Shown here: positions 41,103 to 48,634 of the stretch, in pieces
Numbering within the stretch: the first letter of the stretch is position 1
How the letters are laid out: each line of letters opens with the position of its first letter
Assembly (NCBI GenBank): GCA_002293185.1
Contig: DBCS01000009.1
Location: 1 to 64,000, forward strand
Length of the DNA: 64,000 nt
Source: Flavobacteriales bacterium UBA952
GTDB taxonomy: Bacteria > Bacteroidota > Bacteroidia > Flavobacteriales_D > Crocinitomicaceae
Reading direction: 5' to 3'
Program-made: the position numbers and the translations under genes
The notes under the pieces: model-generated
Database searches by the model: none
What the model was told of the DNA's origin: nothing
The model's input: only the letters and a program-made list of their open reading frames with translations

Positions 41103-42380
41103 ATGAAGGTTTTTAAATTTGGAGGTGCCTCAGTAAAAGACGCCTTTGCTGTCAAAAACGTAAGCGCAATCTTGGCGCGTTTCCCCAATGAAAACATCAT
41201 CGTTGTCGTGTCGGCAATGGGTAAAACCACCAATAAGCTCGAAGAACTCATTGATGCCCTTTGTGCGCAAGACGATAGCAAATATACAGGGTGTTTAAAC
41301 GAGCTCAAGTCTTATCATTGGAATATTCTAGTTGGTTTATTCCCGGAAAAAAACGACGGTATTTACCAAACAATTGAAGCTATTTTTGAGCATTTGGCGC
41401 AGGAATTTAACAAACCACTTACCGAAAATAAATCTTTTCTATACGATCAAATTATTGCGCTTGGAGAGGTCTTATCGAGTAAAATTCTTGCCGCTTATTT
41501 AAAGAACCAAAATTACAATGCTACTTGGCTAGACGCCAAAACAATCATAAGAACCGACAACAAGTATCAAGAGGCTCAGGTCGATTGGCTCAAAACCAAA
41601 GAATTGTGCGATCAAAAAGTACTGCCTCTTCTCAATAGTAAATCAATCATCGTTACGCAAGGATTTATTGGCCATACAGCCGAGGGTTTTACGACCACAC
41701 TTGGTCGAGAAGGCTCAGACTACACAGCTGGTATTCTTGCCTATTGTTGCCAGGCAGCAAGCGTGACTATTTGGAAGGATGTTCCAGGAATGCTCAATGC
41801 AGATCCGAAGTATTTTGAAAAAACAGAATTGCTCCGTCAACTATCTTTCAAAGAAGCCATTGAACTTTCTTATTACGGCGCAAGTGTCATACACCCAAAG
41901 ACAGTTCAGCCCTTACAACAAAAGAACATTCCATTATTTGTGCGTTCTTTTCTTGACTTTGAGGCGCCCGGCACCATTATTTCTTCCAACGCAGAGCGCG
42001 ATGCGCAAATACCATCTTACATCGTAAAGTTCAACCAAGTTTTGGTTACTTTTAGTTCAAAAGATTTCTCTTTCATTGCCGAACAACAACTTTCTGAAAT
42101 ATTTGCTGCGCTTTCCTCAATTAAGGCAACGATCAACCTTATGCAAAATTCAGCACTGAATTTTTCAGTTTTGCTAGACAGTAAAAAAATTGACATGACC
42201 CAACTCAAGCAAAGCCTAGGTCAGTACTACCATATTCGGTACAACGAAAACCTCGAACTTGTCACCATTCGTCATTACAACGATACCATACTCAATCAAA
42301 TGAGTAAAGACAAAATCTGCTTGGTGAAACAACAAACACGCACTACGGCTAGAATCGTTTTGCAACCAAAAAACAGTTAA
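41103..42380 (+). CDS. lysC: Aspartate kinase
   Basis: The 425-residue protein starts MKVFKFGGASVKDAFAVKN, the amino acid kinase signature, with VVVSAMGKTTNKLEELI, GFIGHTAEGFTTTLGREGSDYTAG and VPGMLNADPKYF. A C-terminal ACT-like region (SFIAEQQLSEIFAALSS) suggests feedback control. It phosphorylates aspartate in the route to lysine, threonine and methionine. No homoserine dehydrogenase domain is fused, so it is monofunctional. Its gene starts one base after the gpsA stop. Confidence 0.93.
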   Translation: MKVFKFGGASVKDAFAVKNVSAILARFPNENIIVVVSAMGKTTNKLEELIDALCAQDDSKYTGCLNELKSYHWNILVGLFPEKNDGIYQTIEAIFEHLAQEFNKPLTENKSFLYDQIIALGEVLSSKILAAYLKNQNYNATWLDAKTIIRTDNKYQEAQVDWLKTKELCDQKVLPLLNSKSIIVTQGFIGHTAEGFTTTLGREGSDYTAGILAYCCQAASVTIWKDVPGMLNADPKYFEKTELLRQLSFKEAIELSYYGASVIHPKTVQPLQQKNIPLFVRSFLDFEAPGTIISSNAERDAQIPSYIVKFNQVLVTFSSKDFSFIAEQQLSEIFAALSSIKATINLMQNSALNFSVLLDSKKIDMTQLKQSLGQYYHIRYNENLELVTIRHYNDTILNQMSKDKICLVKQQTRTTARIVLQPKNS

Positions 42381-42404
42381 TTTTTATAGGGATTTCCTTA
42401 AAAA

Positions 42405-42420
42405 TACCACAAAAGTGGTA
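42405..42420 (+). promoter_or_regulatory. Inverted repeat TACCAC-N4-GTGGTA upstream of feoA
   Basis: A perfect 6-bp inverted repeat with an AAAA spacer. Its centre is about 42 bases before the feoA start codon, where an activator would bind if transcription starts at the ATG. It could instead be a weak terminator hairpin for the aspartate kinase gene, but it lacks a T tract. Function is undetermined. Confidence 0.4.
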
Positions 42421-42443
42421 GGGTAAATTGAAATGATCAGCCT

Positions 42444-42451
42444 TACATTTG
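42444..42451 (+). promoter_or_regulatory. -7 promoter element, TACATTTG, 3 bases before the feoA start
   Basis: An exact TAnnTTTG match three bases (CAC) before the ATG at 42455, with no -33 TTG at the proper spacing. Transcription would begin at or next to the start codon. Confidence 0.5.
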
Positions 42452-42454
42452 CAC

Positions 42455-42682
42455 ATGTTTGTTACACTCGACTCAATTTCACTGAACCAGCCAGTACAAA
42501 TTACGGCAATACCTGCTTCAGCTATTTCCCCAAAACTCACTGAAATGGGCCTTACAAAAGGTCAAAAAATTACTGCCATTTTCAAAGCACCTTTCGGGGA
42601 TCCTATTGCCTATGAAATCAATGGTAACGTGATTTCCATGCGCAAAGAAGAAGCAATGCATATAGAAGTACAAGTGGCTTAG
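42455..42682 (+). CDS. feoA: FeoA ferrous-iron transport accessory protein
   Basis: The ATG at 42455 gives 75 residues; an in-frame TTG six bases upstream lies within the -7 promoter element. The SH3-like FeoA domain shows SPKLTEMGLTKGQKITAIFKAPFGDPIAYEI and a C-terminal ISMRKEEAMHIEV. FeoA binds the cytoplasmic side of FeoB. The gene is 26 bases upstream of feoB. Confidence 0.92.
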   Translation: MFVTLDSISLNQPVQITAIPASAISPKLTEMGLTKGQKITAIFKAPFGDPIAYEINGNVISMRKEEAMHIEVQVA

Positions 42683-42694
42683 CGCAATTTTCAG

Positions 42695-42702
42695 TAGCTT
42701 TG
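42695..42702 (+). promoter_or_regulatory. -7-like element, TAGCTTTG, 6 bases before the feoB start
   Basis: An exact TAnnTTTG match between feoA and feoB, six bases before the feoB ATG at 42709. No -33 partner is visible. It may give separate transcription of feoB. Confidence 0.4.
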
Positions 42703-42708
42703 TAAGTC

Positions 42709-44649
42709 ATGAAAATCGCTCTCCTAGGTAACCCTAATACTGGCAAAAGCTCTATATTTAATATGCTGACCGGTTTGCGCCAGCAGGTTGGTAATTTCCC
42801 CGGAGTCACCGTTGAGAAAAAACAAGGCGACATCAAGACCAAAACCGGTATTCATCAACTTATCGATTTTCCAGGAACCTACAGTATTTTCGCTCGGGCT
42901 TTAGATGAGCAAATTGTTGAAGATGTATTACTGAACATACAGCACACCGATTATCCCGATGCGATCATTTACGTTGCCGATGCGGCAAACTTAGAACGAA
43001 ACCTATTATTTTTTACCCAATTATATGATTCCGGCTTCCCGATTGTTTTGGTCTTGAATATGTGGGATCGAGCCCAACAAAAGGGCTTAAAAATCGATAC
43101 CGAACTGCTTCAAAAACAATTTCCATTAGCCAACATTGTCAGAGCAACAGCCAGAGTTTCTATCGGTAAAAGCCGAATAATTCAAGCTATTGACACCCTT
43201 CAAAAAGGAAAAAATACACCTTTTTTTGATTTTAACCTAGACGAACTACAAACAGACCACGCCCAAACGGAAAACACCAATGCAAGATTAGAAAAGTTAC
43301 GGCAACTTGGTATTGTACAGGACCTCCAAATTAAAGCACCCAACCGATCGAACAGATTAGATCAAATACTGACGCATCGTATTTACGGCTACCTTATTTT
43401 TTCAGCGGTTCTTCTGATCATCTTTCAATTCATTTTTAGCTTTGCTAGCATTCCGATGGACTTCATTGATAGTCAGTTTGTGCAACTCAGTTCTTGGATA
43501 GCTAACCTATTGCCAGAAGGCGTATTGAGCAAACTTATTTCACAAGGGCTCATTCCAGGAATTGGCGGAGTATTGGTTTTTGTGCCACAAATTGCCATCT
43601 TATTTTTCTTTATTTCTCTTTTAGAAGAAAGCGGCTATTTATCACGGGTTGTATTCATTATGGACCGACTCATGAGGCCCTTTGGCTTAAATGGAAAAAG
43701 TGTTGTTCCATTGCTTTCTAGCGTGGCATGTGCCATACCAGGAATCATGTCAGCCCGAACCATTTCTGATTGGAAAGAACGCCTTATTACCATACTAGTG
43801 GCCCCCTTCATGAGTTGTTCTGCACGCATTCCAGTATATACTCTACTGATTAGTTTAGTGATTCCAAAAACATATATTGCAGGCGTTTTAAATTTGCAAG
43901 GTATTGTTTTGTTTGGTTTATATTTACTTGGTATTGTATTTGCCCTGGCTACCGCAGTAATCTTAAAGTTGCTTATAAAGAGTGGAAAACCTGGTTTCCA
44001 TGTAATGGAACTACCTGATTACAAAACACCCCGTCTGTACAACGTAGGGCTTACGGTCTACGAGAAAGTTAAAATATTCATTTTTGATGCGGGTAAAATA
44101 ATAGTTGCGATCTCTATTTTACTGTGGGCCTTAGCAAGTTACGGCCCCAATTCGAGAGAAAACAACCTGAGCAAATTACGTCAAAAGGCTAACTACACGG
44201 CGGCAAACCAAGCCCAACAACAAGAATTAGAAAGTTCTTTATTACTCTCTCAATCCTATATTGGTCATTTTGGCAAATGGATGGAGCCTGTTATTAAGCC
44301 ATTGGGCTACGATTGGAAAATTGGCATTGCCCTACTCAGCTCATTTGCTGCAAGAGAAGTATTTGTAGGTTCATTGGCTACTATTTATTCCGTTGGCAAT
44401 GATACCGACAATAATAAACGCTTGGTTCAAAAGCTAAAGGACGAAAAATATGAAGACGGCAGCAGCGTATACAGCTTAGCCACAGGTGGCTCACTGCTTA
44501 TTTTTTATGTGTTTGCCATGCAATGTATGGCTACTTTAGCGGTAGTTAAAAGAGAAACCAATTCTTGGAAATGGCCGCTGATTCAACTCGCATTTATGGG
44601 AATTATTGCGTACTTAAGTGCATTTATTGTTTATCAACTCTTGTCATAA
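42709..44649 (+). CDS. feoB: Ferrous iron transporter FeoB
   Basis: The 646-residue protein has an N-terminal G domain with GNPNTGKSS, the G3 loop DFPGTYS and the G4-like NMWD, then a helical membrane region with the two gate motifs (SVACAIPGIMSARTI and FMSCSARIPVYTLL) and a C-terminal hydrophobic segment. It imports Fe(II) across the inner membrane using a GTP-regulated process. It is shorter than E. coli FeoB (about 770 residues). It sits between feoA and a tiny FeoB-associated gene. Confidence 0.97.
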   Translation: MKIALLGNPNTGKSSIFNMLTGLRQQVGNFPGVTVEKKQGDIKTKTGIHQLIDFPGTYSIFARALDEQIVEDVLLNIQHTDYPDAIIYVADAANLERNLLFFTQLYDSGFPIVLVLNMWDRAQQKGLKIDTELLQKQFPLANIVRATARVSIGKSRIIQAIDTLQKGKNTPFFDFNLDELQTDHAQTENTNARLEKLRQLGIVQDLQIKAPNRSNRLDQILTHRIYGYLIFSAVLLIIFQFIFSFASIPMDFIDSQFVQLSSWIANLLPEGVLSKLISQGLIPGIGGVLVFVPQIAILFFFISLLEESGYLSRVVFIMDRLMRPFGLNGKSVVPLLSSVACAIPGIMSARTISDWKERLITILVAPFMSCSARIPVYTLLISLVIPKTYIAGVLNLQGIVLFGLYLLGIVFALATAVILKLLIKSGKPGFHVMELPDYKTPRLYNVGLTVYEKVKIFIFDAGKIIVAISILLWALASYGPNSRENNLSKLRQKANYTAANQAQQQELESSLLLSQSYIGHFGKWMEPVIKPLGYDWKIGIALLSSFAAREVFVGSLATIYSVGNDTDNNKRLVQKLKDEKYEDGSSVYSLATGGSLLIFYVFAMQCMATLAVVKRETNSWKWPLIQLAFMGIIAYLSAFIVYQLLS

Positions 44650-44671
44650 AAAAAACTCTTAACGCTAATCT

Positions 44672-44815
44672 ATGCAACATTTTTTAGTCGTAGTACTTGC
44701 TCTTCTTGCCGCTTTCTACCTCATTCGTCATTTATATAACTTATTTTTTTCTCAGCAATCCAGTTGTGAAGGTTGCGGGTTAGCACCAAAACGTACATAT
44801 GACACCATCAATTAA
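44672..44815 (+). CDS. FeoB-associated Cys-rich membrane protein
   Basis: A 47-residue open frame (44672-44815) starts 22 bases after feoB. It has one N-terminal membrane segment (HFLVVVLALLAAFYLIRHLYNLFF, residues about 3-26) followed by a Cys pair, SSCEGCGL. This matches the small single-helix, Cys-containing proteins that follow feoB in many bacteria (FeoB-associated Cys-rich family). It may aid iron transport or redox steps at FeoB, but this is not established. It overlaps the start of corA by 17 bases in another frame. Confidence 0.75.
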   Translation: MQHFLVVVLALLAAFYLIRHLYNLFFSQQSSCEGCGLAPKRTYDTIN

Positions 44816-45806
44816 AGCACAATCCTATCAATTTAGCAAAGATTTCTTCGCCGTCAAAACAGGTGATGCCTTTGATTTTGCAAACGAATTTAATCTTGAT
44901 TTATTAGACCCTGATAATGTTTATTGGCTTAATTTTCATGAACTAGACGATCGTGCTAGCATCGAACAGCTCTGCCAAAAAATTGGTCTAGATAAACTTA
45001 GTGTAGAAAGCATTTTTTTGCCTTTGCGCAGAGCCAAAGTTGAAGAATATTCAAACTACCTATTTTTCCAACTTCATACCCTTCGCAATAGTAATAATGA
45101 TGACCAACTAACTGATCAGATAACCTTTGTTCTAAGCGACCATTTTCTGCTCTCATTTCAAACCAACAAAGGACAACATTTTGGAGAAGTGCGCGATCGG
45201 ATAGAAAAATCAAAAGGAAAAATTCGAAATCAAAAAGCTGACTTTTTATTGTTTCGATTGCTCGATGCTTTGCTAGATGAAATATTTCAATATTCAAGTG
45301 AGATTTCAGATGAGATTGACCTTATTGATGATCGCATACATTCCCAAATGCAATCGAACTTACTTCGTGAAATTGAACTTAAAAAAAGACAACTCATTAA
45401 TTTAAGAAAAATAGTTCATCCAATAAAAGACCTTCTTGCAGTTTTAGAATCTATGAATAACGCGCTCATTGAAAGTAGGAATAAACAATATTATAAAAAC
45501 CTTAGAAATAGTTGCGTAAGTTTATTAGAAGATATTGATGCTCATAAACAAATACTTGAAGGATTAGCTAACCTCTACTATGCCTTACAAAATCAGCGTA
45601 TGAATGAAATTATGAAAATTCTTACTGTTATGAGTAGCATCTTTATACCGCTCACTTTTATAGCAGGTGTTTATGGCATGAATTTCAAACATATGCCCGA
45701 ATTAGATTATCCTTACGGTTATTACACTATAATTAGTATCATGTTTCTATTAAGTTGTAGCCTACTGATCTTTTTTATTAAAAGGGGTTGGCTCAAACGA
45801 GACTAG
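44799..45806 (+). CDS. corA: CorA-type divalent cation transporter
   Basis: The 335-residue protein has the large cytoplasmic N-terminal domain and two C-terminal membrane helices with the diagnostic GMN motif (FIAGVYGMNFKHMPEL). The C-terminus is basic (IKRGWLKRD). CorA pores carry Mg(II), and some carry Co(II) or Ni(II). The start at 44799 overlaps the end of the small FeoB-associated gene by 17 bases, suggesting co-expression with iron import. Confidence 0.94.
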   Translation: MTPSIKAQSYQFSKDFFAVKTGDAFDFANEFNLDLLDPDNVYWLNFHELDDRASIEQLCQKIGLDKLSVESIFLPLRRAKVEEYSNYLFFQLHTLRNSNNDDQLTDQITFVLSDHFLLSFQTNKGQHFGEVRDRIEKSKGKIRNQKADFLLFRLLDALLDEIFQYSSEISDEIDLIDDRIHSQMQSNLLREIELKKRQLINLRKIVHPIKDLLAVLESMNNALIESRNKQYYKNLRNSCVSLLEDIDAHKQILEGLANLYYALQNQRMNEIMKILTVMSSIFIPLTFIAGVYGMNFKHMPELDYPYGYYTIISIMFLLSCSLLIFFIKRGWLKRD

Positions 45807-45879
45807 ATGTTAATGAAGTGTTAAATACCTCAAACACGAAAATAAGCTTCCTATCTTTCCACTAGATAAACTGATACTT

Positions 45880-46323
45880 ATGAAAAAATTAATGCTTTCT
45901 TTTGGTGTTGTTTTGATGGCAATCCTTGGCCTCAACACCGTTAATGCACAAATTGAAAAAGGTGCTAAAATCGAATTTAATAAAGAAGTACATGACTACG
46001 GTAACATCAAATACGGTGGTGAACCATACTGTTCTTTTGAATTCAAAAATACAGGAGACGAACCATTAATCATCTCCAACGCAAAAGGATCTTGTGGATG
46101 TACAGTTCCTGAGTGGCCAAAAGAACCAATTGCTCCAGGCGCAAAAGGGACCATCCGTGTCAAATACGATACCAACCGTCCGGGCCCAATCAACAAAAGT
46201 GTAACGATTACTTCCAATGCACTTAACGAGCCTAACAAAGTAATTCGAATCAAAGGTGAAGTTGGTCCAGCTCCAGAAAGTGGCACACCAGTGAACAACG
46301 CAGGTGCACCTATCAACAACTAA
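45880..46323 (+). CDS. Secreted DUF1573 domain protein
   Basis: The 147-residue product begins with a signal peptide ending at NTVNAQ. The DUF1573 (ASH-like beta-sandwich) domain is seen in FNKEVHDYGNIKYGGEPYCSFEFKNTGDEPLIIS, GSCGCTVPEWPKEPIAPG and TIRVKYDTNRPGPINKSVTI. This domain is very common in Bacteroidota envelope proteins and its role is unknown. The C-terminal tail is rich in Asn, Pro and Gly. It ends at a terminator shared with mtnC. Confidence 0.9.
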   Translation: MKKLMLSFGVVLMAILGLNTVNAQIEKGAKIEFNKEVHDYGNIKYGGEPYCSFEFKNTGDEPLIISNAKGSCGCTVPEWPKEPIAPGAKGTIRVKYDTNRPGPINKSVTITSNALNEPNKVIRIKGEVGPAPESGTPVNNAGAPINN

Positions 46324-46343
46324 TTTGCAAATCTCCTAATTTC

Positions 46344-46371
46344 AAAAGCCACTCCTCAGAGTGGCTTTTTT
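46344..46371. terminator. Hairpin terminator between the DUF1573 gene and mtnC
   Basis: AAAAGCCACTC (46344-46354) pairs with GAGTGGCTTTT (46359-46369) around a CTCA loop, followed by T residues. The A/T flanks allow function on both strands for these convergent genes. Confidence 0.88.
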
Positions 46372-46377
46372 GTTGGA

Positions 46378-47061
46378 TCAGATTTCAAGAAAATTATTTA
46401 CGGTAGTTGGCCAATTGGGGGCAGTACCCGAACGAAGCAGCTGAATGGTTTGCATTCCGGCAACGGAGGCAGCCTCGAGCTCTGCTGAAATATCAGAGAG
46501 AAATAGAATTTGTTGCGGATCTAAACCTAAAAATTGTGCTATTTTTTGGTAGGTCTCTTGTTCTTTTTTTGGACCAGTATTAGTGTCAAAATGATTGGAG
46601 AAGTGCACTGACAAATCTCCAAAATCGCTGAAGCGAAACAACAGCTTTTGCGCAGCTACGGACCCCGATGAAAACACCCCTATTTGAAGGCCTTTGCTGC
46701 GCCATTGATTGAGAGCTGCAGGAACATCATCAAAAACATGACCTGTAATGGCTCCTGTTTCATAGCCGTTTTTCCAGATAATACCCTGAAGTGCTTTTAA
46801 TGGCGTTAGTTTTCTATCTTCCTCGCTCCATTTTTGAAGACAAGCCAACACCTCTTCTGTAGTTGTTAGGTGTCGTCCTTCTTCTTGGGCGGCAATTTCT
46901 ATAATTTCGGAGAAGGCGTCTTTAACATCTGTAATATGGCCATGTTTGGTGAGCTCGTTGAGGTGTTCACGAAAATAAGGGAAAAGTACCTCGTATACAA
47001 AATCTACAGAACTGGTGGTCCCTTCGATATCCGTTAAAATATATTTGATTTGCTTATCCAA
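46378..47061 (-). CDS. mtnC: Enolase-phosphatase E1 (acireductone synthase)
   Basis: The 227-residue HAD-family protein starts with the nucleophile motif LTDIEGTTSSVDF and has VFSSGSVAAQKLLF and LFLSDISAELEAA, matching MtnC. It enolises and dephosphorylates 2,3-diketo-5-methylthiopentyl-1-phosphate in methionine salvage. It overlaps mtnD by eight bases and is last in the mtnB-mtnD-mtnC block. Confidence 0.96.
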   Translation of the reverse strand: MDKQIKYILTDIEGTTSSVDFVYEVLFPYFREHLNELTKHGHITDVKDAFSEIIEIAAQEEGRHLTTTEEVLACLQKWSEEDRKLTPLKALQGIIWKNGYETGAITGHVFDDVPAALNQWRSKGLQIGVFSSGSVAAQKLLFRFSDFGDLSVHFSNHFDTNTGPKKEQETYQKIAQFLGLDPQQILFLSDISAELEAASVAGMQTIQLLRSGTAPNWPTTVNNFLEI

Positions 47062-47599
47062 GCGTTGGCGACTTAAAATGAAGATATTTAGATTCTATAC
47101 CAGATTCCGTATAAATGGGCGTCCAACCCGACATATCTGTAAAGATTCGGATCGCTTTCACGAATGGTTGTTGCGCACCTGCATCAAACCAATGTTTGGT
47201 GCCCGCTGGCACACTAATGAGATCGCCACGCTGACACAACACATTAAAAACGGGTGCATCTTGTAAATGAAACCAAAATAAGCCTTGCCCATCGACAAAG
47301 AAGCGTATTTCGTCTTCATCGTGGATATGTTCGGCTAAGAATTTAGCGCGTAGTTGCTCGTAATTTGGGGTAAGGGCGTGAATGGAAATAACATCGGCAC
47401 TTTGATAGCCTCCGCTCGACATATAAGGCTTTAAATCTTTGGCATAAGCCTCTAAGATTTCGTCCTGGCTGGCGGTATCATCAAATGTAACGGTACAAGA
47501 CCACTGATCAAAAAACACATGGTATTGTTGAAGAAATGCTTTTATTTCAGAAGAGTCAAAAAGCTGAATCGCTTGGTCGGGAATAGATAGAATGGCCAT
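47054..47599 (-). CDS. mtnD: Acireductone dioxygenase
   Basis: This 181-residue cupin has the metal-binding EHIHDEDEIRFFVDG segment and the second His in VPAGTKHWFD. It splits acireductone to the methionine precursor 2-keto-4-methylthiobutyrate and formate when it holds iron. It overlaps mtnC by eight bases and is two bases after mtnB. Confidence 0.95.
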   Translation of the reverse strand: MAILSIPDQAIQLFDSSEIKAFLQQYHVFFDQWSCTVTFDDTASQDEILEAYAKDLKPYMSSGGYQSADVISIHALTPNYEQLRAKFLAEHIHDEDEIRFFVDGQGLFWFHLQDAPVFNVLCQRGDLISVPAGTKHWFDAGAQQPFVKAIRIFTDMSGWTPIYTESGIESKYLHFKSPTLG

Positions 47600-47601
47600 T
47601 G

Positions 47602-48183
47602 TTATAATAAAAATTCACACTCGCAAAGATAATCTAAAGTCTCGAGATGCCTTTGTGCCTCAAAAAGGTTGTCTCCCCAAGCGTATGTGCCATGACCCGC
47701 AATAATAAAGCAATGATGTTGAACTTCAGCTAGGCGTTCATCCAATGCCTGGCAAAGTACTACCATATCTTGCTGATTCTCTATGATTGGGATTTCAAGG
47801 TTATCTAAATGACTCTTGCATCCTTTAAAGCCCTTTTGAAGTTCATAACCCTGAACGGCAAACAAGTGCTCGTTGAACTGTGAAATCAATACTGGGAATT
47901 TTCCATGACTGTGCAATACAACTTTTGCATCTGGAAAATTTTTGTAAATCCAAAGATGAATTTGCGTCTCGTCTGAGGGCTTGATGCCCTGAAATAATCC
48001 GGTTCCTAGACCTTTTTCATCAATGCTTATCAAATCGTGCTCAGTGAAATCAGCTTTATTGACCCCAGACCTAGAAACCCAACATTGCTGCTGTTCGTCT
48101 ATAAATGAATAATTGGTAGAGGTAGCTGGCGACCACCCTCTAGCATTTAAAGTGCGAATGAGTTGTGCGAGTGCAGCCTTCAT
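47602..48183 (-). CDS. mtnB: Methylthioribulose-1-phosphate dehydratase
   Basis: The 193-residue class II aldolase-fold enzyme shows ARGWSPATSTNYSF, KVVLHSHGKFPVL (zinc-binding His pair) and FIIAGHGTYAWG. It dehydrates 5-methylthioribulose 1-phosphate in methionine salvage. The genes for the earlier steps (nucleosidase, MtnA/MtnK) are not in the window. Its ATG shares one base with the yqeY stop codon. Confidence 0.94.
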   Translation of the reverse strand: MKAALAQLIRTLNARGWSPATSTNYSFIDEQQQCWVSRSGVNKADFTEHDLISIDEKGLGTGLFQGIKPSDETQIHLWIYKNFPDAKVVLHSHGKFPVLISQFNEHLFAVQGYELQKGFKGCKSHLDNLEIPIIENQQDMVVLCQALDERLAEVQHHCFIIAGHGTYAWGDNLFEAQRHLETLDYLCECEFLL

Positions 48184-48632
48184 TAGTTAGAGAGGGTCTC
48201 TTTAACGAGCGCGGCAATTATTTTACCATCAGCTTTTCCAGCAAGTTTTGCAGATAAAATGCCCATCACCTTACCCATATCTTGAGGGCCGCTTGCTCCG
48301 GTTAGAGCTACAGCTGCAGCTACTTCAAAACGAATCTGGTCTTCGGTAAGCATTTGAGGCAAATAAGCCTCTATTACTTGCGCTTGATACAATTCTTCGG
48401 CAGCAAGATCTGGACGGTTTTGGTCTTGATAAAGTGTGTAGGTCTCCATGCGTTGTTTATGGAGCTTCATGCATATTTTAAGCGCTACCTCCTCACTTAC
48501 TTCAGCAGCTGCACCTGAGGTAGCCTCAAGTAAGAGTTTTGATTTGATGTCTCGGAGTGCTGCTAGTTTTTCCTTTTCTTTGGCTAGCATTGCATTTTTG
48601 ATATCTAGATTGATGCGCTCTGTGAAGGTCAT
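48183..48632 (-). CDS. yqeY: GatB/YqeY domain-containing protein
   Basis: The 149-residue protein matches the YqeY family (AMLAKEKEKLAALRDIKSKLLLEA, IEAYLPQMLTEDQI and MGKVMGILSAKLAGKADGKIIAALVK), a helical domain like the C-terminus of GatB. A tRNA-binding or amidotransferase-related role has been suggested but not shown. It lies directly behind ftsZ (two bases) and ahead of mtnB, linking the dcw cluster to methionine salvage. Confidence 0.92.
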   Translation of the reverse strand: MTFTERINLDIKNAMLAKEKEKLAALRDIKSKLLLEATSGAAAEVSEEVALKICMKLHKQRMETYTLYQDQNRPDLAAEELYQAQVIEAYLPQMLTEDQIRFEVAAAVALTGASGPQDMGKVMGILSAKLAGKADGKIIAALVKETLSN

Positions 48633-48634
48633 GA

